Part shown: one piece after another, positions 18,759 through 27,125 of the stretch
How positions within the stretch are numbered: the first letter of the stretch is position 1
Layout: the number at the start of each line of letters is the position of its first letter
From: VXNE01 sp963668365
GTDB lineage: Bacteria > Pseudomonadota > Gammaproteobacteria > Pseudomonadales > Azotimanducaceae
Assembly: GCA_963668365.1 (NCBI GenBank)
Contig: OY764266.1
Span: 3,286,001-3,350,000, forward strand
Direction of reading: 5' to 3'
DNA length: 64,000 nt
Program-made: the position numbers and the translations under genes
Notes under the pieces: generated by a model
Told to the model about the DNA's origin: nothing
Seen by the model: the letters and a program-made list of their open reading frames with translations, nothing else
Database searches by the model: none

Positions 18759-20033
18759 TCTATCCGTTCATGGTGTTTGGCAAGAGGCTGTAGTTCCACT
18801 CGCCATGGAAGGGGTCGCGCTTGATGGCGAGGTTGTTCATCTGCGCGTCGGTGATCTGGCGGCCGGTCGGGTATTGGCCTTCGTCGAGTTCGGAGCGGAT
18901 CGCCAGGCCCTCCCTGGTGGTCGTTGCGCCGATCAGGTTGACCACGACCTCGTGGCTCACCAGCGGCCGGCCGCGCCAGTTCTGGGTGATGTGGCAGAAC
19001 ATGCGATGCTCGATCTTGTTCCACTTGCTGGTGCCCGGCGGGAAGTGACACACCGAGATGCGCAGCCCGAGGGTGTCGGCCAGCTGCTGCAGCTCGTACT
19101 TCCACAGGCGCGAACGGCTGCCGTTGGAACCGCCGCCGTCCGCCGTGACCAGCAGGCGGCGGGCCTCCGGGTAGGCGTGGCGACCCATCTGCCGCCACCA
19201 GCGCCGCAGCGTCGCCACCGCGAACTCCGAGGTGTCGTGGTCCACGCCGACGCCCACCCAGCCGGCGTTGGCCGTCAGGTCGTACACCCCGTACGGAATC
19301 GCCTTGCCGAGGTCCCGGTCGATGAAGTCATGCACCTTCACCTCCTCGGGGCGTCCCTTCGGACGCCATTCCCTGCCGCCGTTGCGGTACGGGCCGACCA
19401 GCTCCTTCTTCTTCGTGTCCACCGACACCACCGGCTGCCCCAGGCGCTGGAACGCCCGCACGCGTCGGTCGATGCGCCGGAACTGCGCGTCGCGGTCCGG
19501 ATGCTGGCGTCCTTCGAGCGTCTTGCGGTTGGCCTGCAGGCTGTAGCCCAGTTCGTGCAGCAGGCGATTCACCGTGCGCTCGCTGACCGGATGCCCCGCG
19601 TCCCGCAACCGTCGCGCCAACCGCGCCGCGCTGCTGCAGGTCCAGCGCAACGGGCCGGTCGGGTCGCCCCGCGTCACCGGCTCGAGTTCCCGCTCCAGCG
19701 CGTCCACCAGGCCCGCGTCCCGCGCCGTCAGCGTCTTGCGGCCGCCGCCCGGACGGCGCTGCCGCGCGGCCCCCACCGGCGCCGCCCCCGCGTCCAGCTC
19801 CCGCAACCCCGCGCGCACCGTGACCCGCGACATCCCCGTCGCCTCGGCGACGCGCGTCACGCCGCCACGCCCGATGGCCCGCGCCTCCGCCGCCGCCCAC
19901 AGCCGACGCGTGCGCTCATCCAGCAGCGGCCCCAACACCGCGTACTTCCCCCGCAACGCCTCCGTCACCGCCGCTTGCGTCAAACCAGCCATCGCCGACA
20001 GCATAACAAACGCCGATCATATCGGACATTCTA
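18759..20033 (-). mobile_element. ISAzo13-family insertion sequence (approximate ends)
   Basis: An element of about 1.26 kb with one transposase gene on the minus strand, inserted in the kinase gene. Much higher GC content than the interrupted gene makes the borders visible. TCTA occurs at both junctions (18759-18762 and 20030-20033) and could be a target duplication. TCCG at 18763 and CGGA at 20023 could be terminal-repeat tips, but the repeats are imperfect, so the exact ends are uncertain. Confidence 0.8.
18760..20004 (-). CDS. ISAzo13-family transposase
   Basis: A 414-residue transposase. An N-terminal HTH region (GVTRVAEATGMSRVTVRAGL, proline-rich linker GGGRKTLTA) precedes the DDE core with SVDTKKKELVGPY and GREWRPKGRPEEVKVHDF, then LLVTADGGGSNGSRSRLWK, and FPPGTSKWNKIEHRMF with the final Glu, ending YPTGRQITDAQMNNL ... 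FHGEWNY. These blocks are diagnostic of ISAzo13. No internal stop or shift is seen, so the element may still be active. The start ATG at 20004 could instead be the ATG at 19992. Confidence 0.93.
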   Translation of the reverse strand: MLSAMAGLTQAAVTEALRGKYAVLGPLLDERTRRLWAAAEARAIGRGGVTRVAEATGMSRVTVRAGLRELDAGAAPVGAARQRRPGGGRKTLTARDAGLVDALERELEPVTRGDPTGPLRWTCSSAARLARRLRDAGHPVSERTVNRLLHELGYSLQANRKTLEGRQHPDRDAQFRRIDRRVRAFQRLGQPVVSVDTKKKELVGPYRNGGREWRPKGRPEEVKVHDFIDRDLGKAIPYGVYDLTANAGWVGVGVDHDTSEFAVATLRRWWRQMGRHAYPEARRLLVTADGGGSNGSRSRLWKYELQQLADTLGLRISVCHFPPGTSKWNKIEHRMFCHITQNWRGRPLVSHEVVVNLIGATTTREGLAIRSELDEGQYPTGRQITDAQMNNLAIKRDPFHGEWNYSLLPNTMNG

Positions 20034-20532
20034 TTTTGGCGAGAGCCCTAAGGATCATATTGGAGTTAGTGAAGAAGAGGTTTGGCGCCAATACCGTTTC
20101 GGTTTGTTGATCAAAGTCCTACGTACTATTTCTGTTACAGACGACTTTGTTGGAAGTCTCGAGTCATCAAAACGTCTTAGAATGAATGCGGAACGCTGCA
20201 TTCTTGCAGCGGTCGATCACGAGATTTGGAATCTCATGTGACTTCCATGCAGGTTTACCGGGTATAACTCAACAACCGCTCGTGCAGAATCTCGGCGCCG
20301 CGCCGGTTGCCCCCGAGGCCCCGACGGGAACCGCCTCGCCACGATGATCGCAGTCCCCAACGGGTCGCCCCTGAACCGCGTCTCGGAGCGGGCAAGACCC
20401 GGTCGGACCGGAACCGGACGGTTGACTCCGGTGAGGAGGTTGACGCGACAAACGGGCCGGTACATAGTTTCCACCGAGTCGCGCGACGCAAGTCCGGTCC
20501 TCTATCCGCTACCCGGGGTGGCAGTCCAACCC

Positions 20533-21543
20533 ATGTCCCAGATCGAGGTTCGGAGCCTCGCCAAGGTGTTCCGCGTGGCCGAGCGCCGCGCCGGGCTCGC
20601 CGGTGCGTTTCGTGGTCTGGTCGATCGCCGCATGCGCGAGGTCCATGCCCTGGCGGGCGTCGACTTCGATATCGAACGTGGCGAACTGGTCGGCTACATC
20701 GGCCCGAACGGCGCCGGCAAGTCCACCACCATCAAGATCCTCGCGGGCATCCTGACGCCCACCGGCGGCACCTGCGCGGTCGACGGCCTCACGCCCTGGC
20801 GCGACCGTCGCCGACATGCTGCGCGGATCGGCGTCGTGTTCGGCCAGCGCACTCAACTGTGGTGGGACCTGCCGGTCATCGAGAGCTTCGAGTTGCTGCA
20901 GCGCGTCTACCGCGTGCCCGCGCGGGTTTTCCAGCGCAACCGCGACCGCATGGTGGCTTTGATGCGTCTCGGTCCTCTGCTCGACACGCCTGTACGCCAG
21001 CTATCGCTCGGCCAACGCATGCGTGCGGATCTCGCGGCCGCGTTGCTGCACGGGCCGAAGCTGCTGTTTCTGGACGAACCGACCATCGGCCTCGACGCTG
21101 CGGCGAAGCTCGCCATGCGCGACTTCGTGCGCACATTGAACCGGGAAGAGGGTGTCACCGTCGTGCTGACGACGCACGACATGGATGACATCGAGGCGCT
21201 TTGCGAGCGCATCATGGTCATCGGCCGGGGGCAGATCCTGATCGATGGCGGCATCGACGACCTGCGTCGCCGGGTCGGCAACGCGCGGGTCCTCATCGTG
21301 GACCTGGAGGACGCGGTCAGCGTCGCGGCCCTGGAAGGTGGACTCCGAGGAGTGGGGACGCGGGATGTGCGCGTTACGGGCAGGAGGGCGCGGATCGCCT
21401 TCGACGCCGGGGTGATCGCCCCGGCGGCGCTGATCGCGCGGGTGACCTCGCGGTTCGAGGTGCAGGATCTCTTCGTCGAGCATCCGCCCATCGAGCACAC
21501 GGTGGCCGAACTCTACGCCGAGCACGGAGAAGGCGAGGCATGA
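20533..21543 (+). CDS. ABC-2 type exporter, ATP-binding subunit
   Basis: A 336-residue ATPase with Walker A GPNGAGKSTTIKILAGIL, Q-loop GVVFGQRTQLWWDLP, signature LSLGQRMRADLAAALLH, Walker B LLFLDEPTIGLD and switch His in LTTHDMDD. The LGQRMR signature and the Q-loop are typical of the subgroup that pairs with two ABC2_membrane_6 permeases. The frame is open from 20344, but the ATG at 20533 starts the natural strand (MSQIEVRSLAKVF). Its stop overlaps the first permease start (ATGA at 21540-21543), so the three genes are one operon. Exported substrate is unknown. Confidence 0.9.
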   Translation: MSQIEVRSLAKVFRVAERRAGLAGAFRGLVDRRMREVHALAGVDFDIERGELVGYIGPNGAGKSTTIKILAGILTPTGGTCAVDGLTPWRDRRRHAARIGVVFGQRTQLWWDLPVIESFELLQRVYRVPARVFQRNRDRMVALMRLGPLLDTPVRQLSLGQRMRADLAAALLHGPKLLFLDEPTIGLDAAAKLAMRDFVRTLNREEGVTVVLTTHDMDDIEALCERIMVIGRGQILIDGGIDDLRRRVGNARVLIVDLEDAVSVAALEGGLRGVGTRDVRVTGRRARIAFDAGVIAPAALIARVTSRFEVQDLFVEHPPIEHTVAELYAEHGEGEA

Positions 21544-22365
21544 ACCGGCTGACTCCGTACACGGCGGTTGTCAGCGCCCGCTACCGCAACCTGCTGCAGT
21601 ACCGGGCCGCGGCGTTCGCGGGATTCGTCACCCAGCTTTTCTGGGGCGCCGTTCGATTGATGATCTTCGGGGCGTTCTACGCGGCGGCCGAGGGACCCCA
21701 GCCGATGAACATGGTCGAGGTGGTCGCCTACGTCTGGCTCGGGCAGGCGATGCTCGGAATGCTGCCCTGGAACACGGATGCCGATTTCAAGGAACAGGTC
21801 GCCTCCGGGGCCGTCGCCTACGACCTGCTAAGGCCGCTCGATCTCTACGGCTACTGGTTCGCCCGGACCCTTGCGTTCCGCACGGCGGCGACGACGCTGC
21901 GGGCCATTCCGATGGTGATCTTCGCCATGCTTCTACTGCCCGCGTTCGGCCTTGCCGACTGGGCGCTGCCGGCACCGTCCGGCGCAGCGCTGATCGGGTT
22001 TCTCGCCGCGATCACGGCGGCCGCGCTCTTGTCCACGGCGATCACCGTAGTCGCCCACATCTCCATGCTGTGGACGCTCTCCGGGGAAGGCGTCGACCGC
22101 ATCATGCCGTCTTTCGTGAGTGACGATCCTGTCGGGGATGGTCGTGCCGCTGCCGCTGTTTCCCGACTGGCTGCAGCCGTTCCTCGAGTGGCAGCCGTTC
22201 CGCGGGCTGTGCGATGTGCCGTATCGCATCTACAGCGGCAACATTCCGGTCGCAGAGGCCGCGAGCGAAATCGCGTTCACGCTGGCCTGGACGGTCGTGA
22301 TCGTGTGGTTCGGGCGTTTCCTGCTCTCGCGCGGCGTCCGTCGCCTCGTCGTCCAGGGAGGCTGA
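21540..22365 (+). pseudogene. ABC-2 permease (ABC2_membrane_6-like), frameshifted by a 4-bp tandem duplication
   Basis: The first 192 codons encode an integral membrane protein (MNRLTPYTAVVSARYRNLLQ ... GVDRIMPSFV). At 22116-22123 the sequence GTGAGTGA contains a tandem 4-bp repeat. Removing one copy restores FVTILSGMVVPLPLFPDW and the remaining two membrane segments up to the stop at 22363-22365, giving a 273-residue permease like its neighbour. As written, the protein would end in an unrelated arginine-rich tail, and the exporter would lack one of its two permeases. A real mutation and a read error are both possible. Confidence 0.82.
22116..22123. repeat. 4-bp tandem duplication GTGAGTGA causing a frameshift
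   Basis: GTGA at 22116-22119 is repeated at 22120-22123. One copy keeps the permease frame; two copies shift it by +1. It is the second small tandem duplication with the same consequence within 5 kb (the other is at 17540). Confidence 0.8.
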
Positions 22366-22369
22366 CCGC

Positions 22370-23176
22370 ATGACCGACTCGATCACCATGCTGGCCCGCT
22401 ACTTTGGCGTCTCGATCCGCGCCCAACTGCAATACCGCGCCTCGTTCCTGCTCAGCGCGGCGGGACAGTTCCTCAACTCCGCGATCGAGTTCCTCGGCCT
22501 CTGGGCGCTGTTCGACCGCTTCGGACACCTTGCCGGCTGGTCCTTTGCCGAGGTCGCGTTCTTCTACGGCGTCATCAACTGCACCTTCGCCATCGCCGAT
22601 GCGCTGACGACGGGATTCGACCGGTTCGGCTCGCACTACGTGAAGACCGGCGACTTCGATCGCCTGCTGCTCCGTCCCCGCCCCGCGGCGCTGCAGTTGG
22701 CCGGGCACGAGTTCGCGCTGCGCCGGATCGGCCGGTTGCTGCAAGGGCTGATCGTGCTCGCCTGGGCGATCTCCGCCCTCGATATCCCCTGGGACGCGGC
22801 CCGCGCGGCGCTGCTGTTGCTGACGGTCGCGGGTGGCGTCGCCTTCTTCTTCGGCCTCATGGTCCTGCAGGCATCGCTCTGCTTCTGGACCACGGAGTCG
22901 CTGGAGGTCATGAACGTCCTCACCTACGGCGGAGTCGAGACCGCGCAGTATCCGCTGTCGATCTACCACGTTGCGTTTCGCCGGATATTCACGTTCGCGG
23001 TGCCCCTTGGCTGTATCGGCTACTTCCCGATCGTCGCGGTGCTCGGGGTGGATGATCCGCTCGGCACGGGGCGCGTGTTCCAGGCGCTCGCGCCGCTTGC
23101 GGGCGTGGCGTTCCTGGGGTTGTCGTTCGTCGCGTGGGGTTTTGGCGTGCGGCGCTACACCTCGACGGGAAGTTGA
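22370..23176 (+). CDS. ABC-2 family permease (ABC2_membrane_6-like, PF06182)
   Basis: A 268-residue membrane protein with about six hydrophobic segments. GDFDRLLLRPRPAALQLAGH and FWTTESLEVMNVLTYGG match the conserved cytoplasmic loops of this permease family, and VAFFFGLMVLQASLCFW is a typical mid-protein helix. It begins four bases after the stop of the first permease and completes the ATPase-permease-permease operon. The usual transporter is a heterodimer of the two permeases with two ATPases, so loss of the first permease would disable it. Substrate unknown. Confidence 0.87.
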   Translation: MTDSITMLARYFGVSIRAQLQYRASFLLSAAGQFLNSAIEFLGLWALFDRFGHLAGWSFAEVAFFYGVINCTFAIADALTTGFDRFGSHYVKTGDFDRLLLRPRPAALQLAGHEFALRRIGRLLQGLIVLAWAISALDIPWDAARAALLLLTVAGGVAFFFGLMVLQASLCFWTTESLEVMNVLTYGGVETAQYPLSIYHVAFRRIFTFAVPLGCIGYFPIVAVLGVDDPLGTGRVFQALAPLAGVAFLGLSFVAWGFGVRRYTSTGS

Positions 23177-23239
23177 GCGCGACGTCGCCATCGGTGACTG
23201 TTCCGCGACTCCGAAGGAGGGAAGCCATGGCATCGCCGT

Positions 23240-23560
23240 GTTCGGCACGCGCGGGACGGGAGATCCTGCGGTGGGGCCTGAACGGTGCCCAGATCAAACT
23301 GGAAGCGGAACTCCGAGGCAACGGCGAGTTGCCTCCCATTCCGTCGGCCATCCCCGTCGCCAGCCGAGACGGCATCGATCTCGATCCGGTCGACCTCGCC
23401 AATCCCAACCAACTCCTGTGGCTGCGCACCCTGAAGGGAATGATCCGGAACTCTCCATTTCCCGCTACCGGAACGGCGCAAGCGAGACGGAGACGTTGAC
23501 CGATGCGTCGCCGCATGGGTGGTGGATTGAGTGGCGGGAAACAGGTGAGCATATCCAGCG
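23240..23560 (+). pseudogene. Internally deleted second copy of the DUF2332 gene
   Basis: The first part (GREILRWGLNGAQIKLEAEL ... GIDLDPVDLANPNQLLWLR) aligns with the middle of the intact protein at 1505-2563. Just after LWLRTL it jumps, in another frame, to NDPELSISRYRNGASE and ASPHGWWIEWRE, the C-terminal end of the same protein. About 105 codons are missing between the two parts, and the N-terminal half is absent. Codon-level divergence from the intact copy is clear, so this is an old duplicate rather than a recent one. Confidence 0.88.
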
Positions 23561-23644
23561 AATCACCGGCATCGCATCGCCTGCCCCCGCCGATAAGAGT
23601 GCCTTCGAGAACAATCGGTCCCCGGCCGGCCGCCGGACATGAAA

Positions 23645-23673
23645 TTGTAGCGATCCCAAGCTACGGCTATGAT
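23645..23673 (+). promoter_or_regulatory. Candidate sigma-70 promoter for the TPR-like/HEPN pair
   Basis: TTGTAG (23645-23650) and TATGAT (23668-23673) are separated by 17 bases and lie about 115 bases upstream of the GTG at 23788. The spacing is ideal and the -10 has five of six consensus bases. Confidence 0.45.
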
Positions 23674-23787
23674 GGCGTCGTGCGCCAAAACGCTAGCCGA
23701 ACAAATGGAACCGTCATCGTGTCGGCGAAGCAATTCGATAAAGACCCGCAAACGGCTCGCGCATAGAGCAGCGGAGAGAGGGTCAAC

Positions 23788-24543
23788 GTGAGCTATATCC
23801 CAGCACCACAGACCAAAGCCAACGATCTTATGGATCGGCTGATGGCCATGGATGCGCCGAACGAGATTACATTGCGCAGACTTGAGAGAGACGCCGAAGC
23901 GGCAATGGATGTGGATCCAGCCGTCGTTCACACAGTACTCGGCGGGGTCGCCAGTCTCCGAGGGGATATCAAGAGCGTCCGCGAGCATTTTCGGATCGCC
24001 CTACAACATGCCGATAGCTCTGTGACCTACCAGAACTACTCCGTCGCCCTGTCACTGGTTGATGAATGGCGGGACTCGCTAGACGCCGCCGATACCGCGC
24101 ACAGCAAGGCACCAGACAATACGGTGATTCTGGACAGTGCGATCAAGCGTGCCGTCGAAGCTGGGCAATTCCGGATGGCGCACAAGTACTGCAATCGACT
24201 CAACGCTTTGCGCCCTGGCGAGGCTCCACATTCCCTCACGGGACTGTTGGAGAAGTTCGTCGCTTCGCTTGACGCGGGAACCTTCGGGGAGTCGAACATC
24301 CAGCGGGTTCTCGAAATTGCCGGCTCCATACAGCGGACCGAAAGTGTGCCCAGCGCTGGAATCTCCGCCAAGCTGGACCAAGACCAGCCGAACTCATTCC
24401 TGTTTCGTCGATTCGTCACCGCCTCTCCGGAGATGGCGGCGACCCTCAACTCAACGCTCGCCGACGAGATCGTCTCTCACGACGATCTCGTGGAGGATCC
24501 CGGTCTCCTGTTCGTTCACCTTTTCGTCGGAGTGGGCGACTGA
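23788..24543 (+). CDS. Uncharacterised TPR-like helical protein (partner of HEPN gene)
   Basis: A 251-residue, mostly helical protein. Segments such as LGGVASLRGDIKSVREHFRI and YSVALSLVDEWRDSLDAADT look like paired TPR-type helices (about residues 45-150); the C-terminal third has no recognisable domain. I chose the GTG at 23788 because GGAGAGAGGG lies just before it; an ATG at codon 15 is the alternative. The stop is directly followed by the ATG of the HEPN gene (TGAATG), so the two are coupled. The arrangement, a larger protein plus a small HEPN protein, is that of a toxin-antitoxin-like pair, but which part is toxic is not shown by the sequence. Confidence 0.6.
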   Translation: MSYIPAPQTKANDLMDRLMAMDAPNEITLRRLERDAEAAMDVDPAVVHTVLGGVASLRGDIKSVREHFRIALQHADSSVTYQNYSVALSLVDEWRDSLDAADTAHSKAPDNTVILDSAIKRAVEAGQFRMAHKYCNRLNALRPGEAPHSLTGLLEKFVASLDAGTFGESNIQRVLEIAGSIQRTESVPSAGISAKLDQDQPNSFLFRRFVTASPEMAATLNSTLADEIVSHDDLVEDPGLLFVHLFVGVGD

Positions 24544-24909
24544 ATGGCAGTGACGCCGGAGTCGATTCTGGAATCCGCCGCGACGATGAGCCAGGGCGGT
24601 GCCGAAGTGGATTGGCGCAACGCCACGAGTCGCGCCTACTACGCCGCCTACCACCGGTGCCGTGCGCTCGCGACGTCTATCGATCCCCACGCCGATCTAT
24701 CGACGGCCGAGTCCCATCGTTTCGTTGCCGACATCCTCCAGCAAAGAAGCAGCCCAAACGCGGCACGAGGACTGGCCTACCAACTCGCTGCATTGCGGAA
24801 AGTCAGAAACCTCGCGGACTACGAGATCGAGGACCAATTCGACCAAGATTCGGGCCGCACCAGCGTAGAGGCAAGCCGCAAGATTCTTGAGCGGGCTAAC
24901 GCCGTTTAG
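24544..24909 (+). CDS. HEPN-domain protein
   Basis: A 121-residue protein with the four-helix HEPN layout: VDWRNATSRAYYAAYHRCRA at the start of the core and ALRKVRNLADYEIEDQ in the last helices, followed by a short tail. Many HEPN RNases use an Rx4-6H motif; here the second motif reads RKVRNLADYEI with no histidine, as in non-catalytic or divergent HEPN proteins, so RNase activity is uncertain. It is coupled to the TPR-like gene upstream. HEPN proteins are frequent in toxin-antitoxin and phage-defence loci, which agrees with the island that follows. Confidence 0.7.
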   Translation: MAVTPESILESAATMSQGGAEVDWRNATSRAYYAAYHRCRALATSIDPHADLSTAESHRFVADILQQRSSPNAARGLAYQLAALRKVRNLADYEIEDQFDQDSGRTSVEASRKILERANAV

Positions 24910-25100
24910 CAGCGTTTCAGCCTGAAGTCGAACCGCCAGCACGCCGCGCGCCAAGTCGGTCCGGCATCCCAACGCTCGCCTACCTTTTCATGCGCCGGAA
25001 AGCGATCCGTAACTTCGACGGGACATTGCGCCAAATACATGCCTGGCATCGTCTGCTGTGGCCGCTTGCGACTTCTCCCGGCTCAGTTACGCTCGCCCGT

Positions 25101-26364
25101 ATGATCGATTTCTAGATCGGCAACCAAGAGCCCAAGAACGACACGCGCTCCGAACCGGACCGCCTGCGTATCCGCCTCGGCGATGCATGCCTCACCCGCC
25201 CGGTCCGTCGCGGCAGCAACGCGCCCGACGACTGGCTGAAGCGCCTCCCGGCCCGCTTGCCTTCTGGTTCCTTGACAACTGGTGGCGCATACGATGGGAG
25301 CCAACGCCCCACGGGGATCTCAACGCGGAGTGGCGACTTGCACATCACCTGTCGTCTGTCGGCGCTGGATACCATTGGCCCAACGTGTCGATCTGGGGCG
25401 AAGGTTCGCGAGTTGTGGTCGCTGTTCACGCCGACGCCAACAACCTCAAGTCTTCCCTGAAGTTCGTCGCAAAGCCCAGATTGGATTACGCCCCGTCCTC
25501 AATCTTCGAAGACACCATCGACCGTTTCGTTCGAGCTGTCGTCGAAAGTGTCGGCGACGCCTCAGACGGTCTCGGCACCGAATACCGCCAATTACAATCC
25601 GAGCGCACCGAGCCCTCGGTCGCGGCATGGCGCAAGCTCAAGGCCATGCTGGGGTTTGATCCCGACGATGCCCCGGGCGGTCTGGTGGCCCGCATGGAGG
25701 CTCTATCGGCACAATACGGCTCGGAGCCGCTCCAAGAGGCGGCACTCGCCCATCAGGGCAAGCGGGCAGCCGAAGTGCTGGACAACTGCATCCGTGCGGC
25801 CAAGTCTTCCAACGTGCTGGTTCGTTCGCCGTTGCCCGCAGATACGATTGCCGATCCGGCATACATCAACCTGGACTCATGCTGCCAACCAAATGCGTGA
25901 TCGGCTCGGCGTACCGCCCGGACCGATACGCGACCTCGCGAGATTGTCGGGACAAACGTCGATCACCTTCAAACCGAACGGCGATCCACCTTCAGTATTC
26001 CCTACGCCTTGCGGTTACGCGAAGAAACGGGCAGCAGGCTCGCCTTGCGGTCCGCCTGGTCGCACACGTGACGGTTCGAGCTCTGCAGAAGCCTCGGCGA
26101 CATCATCTGGTCCCGCAACGACGACATGGGACCGCTGTCCGCAGCAAAATCCGAGCGCCAGAAGTTCCAACGGGCTTTCGCCCAAGGGTTCTCTACCCAT
26201 TCGACGACCTTCGGGCGTACATCAACACCGACGAGCCGGGCGAGGACGACATCCATGCCGCCGCCCGTCACTTCCACGTTTCTGAACGCTTGATCGAGGC
26301 GACTCTCGTGAACAACCACGTCATCGACCAAGCCTCTTTCGAACAAATGGTGGATGCCGCGTAG
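25101..26364 (+). pseudogene. ImmA/IrrE-like protein gene, decayed copy 1
   Basis: Homologous to the copy at 28080-29320. It opens with an ATG at 25101 but has a TAG at codon 5 (25113-25115). It then lost one base near 25240 (copy 2 keeps GGCTGGAAGCG), and the frame moves at least twice more after about 25860. Recognisable parts: LRIRLGDACLTRPV, FWFLDNWWRIRWEPTPHGDL, GYHWPNVSIWGEGSRV, and the C-terminus YPFDDLRAYINTDEPGEDDI and HFHVSERLIEATLV. The C-terminal pattern resembles the end of ImmA/IrrE metallopeptidases, but the HExxH motif is not found. The copy is clearly dead and forms the left direct repeat around the AbiE operon. Confidence 0.8.
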
Positions 26365-26555
26365 CCGGGTCCTTCGGGCTGAAGCCCCGTGGGCAACGAA
26401 CCCGGCCTCAGTTACTGCCGCGCACGCGGCACGGTCAAATGGCTGTCGGCACGTCGGTAACGCCCATTCCGACACGATACGGGCGGGTGATCCGGCGATC
26501 ATGGGCGTATAGTGCGAGTGTGGCGGATAATACCGCGATTAGTGGAATATGCCCC

Positions 26556-27125
26556 ATGAATTTGCCCGAAGCGGTGCGGGTTCTTGTGCTCGGCGACGGG
26601 GGGCAGTTTCCCGTACTCCGGCGAGAGACGCTGCACATGCTGTTCCCCGCCGACTCTGACCGCGCATTGTCGGCGGGCCTCACGATGTTGCTCGAAATCG
26701 GACTCCTTGAGCGGATCGCCCGTGGGGTATATCTCAATCGCGCGGCACCGGGAACAACCGAGCGTTTCATGGGTTGGGCGATCGAAGCGTTGCGTCCGGG
26801 GCACTTGAACTACCTGAGCTACGAATCCGCGTTGGCGAACGCGGGATCGCTGAGCCAGCAGCCGTACTGGTATACCTTGGCCACAACCGGCAATCCGGGC
26901 GAGTACGCCACCAGGTACGGCAACATAGCGTTCCGGCACACGAACCGCCGCCGCAGAGAGATAGTCGCCAACACCGTCGTGGACGAACAGGGCGGGTACA
27001 TGGTGGCGCACCCGACCATGGCCCTTGAGGACTTGCGCAGAGCGAAGCCCGCGTTGGTGGCGAGCGTTGACGAGATCGCGCATGAGGAAGTTGTCGCCGA
27101 GTGGGGTCCGTACCATGCCGGATGA
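26556..27125 (+). CDS. abiEi: AbiEi-type antitoxin (type IV toxin-antitoxin)
   Basis: 189 residues from the ATG at 26556 (the frame is open back to 26439, but MNLPEAVRVLVLGDGGQFPV is the natural winged-helix start). The N-terminal helix-turn-helix is followed by LLEIGLLERIARGVYLNR, NYLSYESALANAGSLSQQPY and GYMVAHPTMALEDLRRAKP, all typical of AbiEi. In characterised AbiE systems this protein represses the operon and counters the AbiEii nucleotidyltransferase without binding it. A small inverted pair GCGG/CCGC (26523-26536) in front of the start could be part of an operator. Its 3' end overlaps the AbiEii gene by 11 bases. Confidence 0.88.
   Translation: MNLPEAVRVLVLGDGGQFPVLRRETLHMLFPADSDRALSAGLTMLLEIGLLERIARGVYLNRAAPGTTERFMGWAIEALRPGHLNYLSYESALANAGSLSQQPYWYTLATTGNPGEYATRYGNIAFRHTNRRRREIVANTVVDEQGGYMVAHPTMALEDLRRAKPALVASVDEIAHEEVVAEWGPYHAG

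Larger units (their letters stand above)
17908..20241 (+). pseudogene. EcKL/APH-like kinase gene interrupted by an ISAzo13-family element
   Basis: The first ~285 codons (to about 18760) encode a kinase-like protein: EIEFYKVFSKNFPVKIPHCY and LIVLEEL in the N-lobe, catalytic LIHGDAHAGN and metal-binding VVFLDWADYGIGSSGIDIA. Together these resemble the CHK/ecdysteroid-kinase-like branch of the APH superfamily. The C-terminal ~70 codons (FGESPKDHIGVSEEEVW ... VDHEIWNLM) resume at about 20030, after a 1.26-kb insertion. The gene is AT-rich compared with the element and neighbours, which suggests transfer from a lower-GC source. The reading frame happens to stay open through the antisense of the transposase, giving a formal 777-codon frame; a functional product is unlikely because about 420 alien residues would sit inside the C-lobe. 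Confidence 0.85.

Noticed and set aside
17908..20241. 777-codon frame as a genuine kinase fusion protein
   Set aside because: Codons 285-710 are the exact antisense of an ISAzo13-family transposase with complete DDE blocks; the kinase parts lie only at the ends.
26523..26536. GCGG-N6-CCGC as a firm AbiEi operator
   Set aside because: Arms of only four GC-rich bases are expected by chance; mentioned only as a possibility under abiEi.
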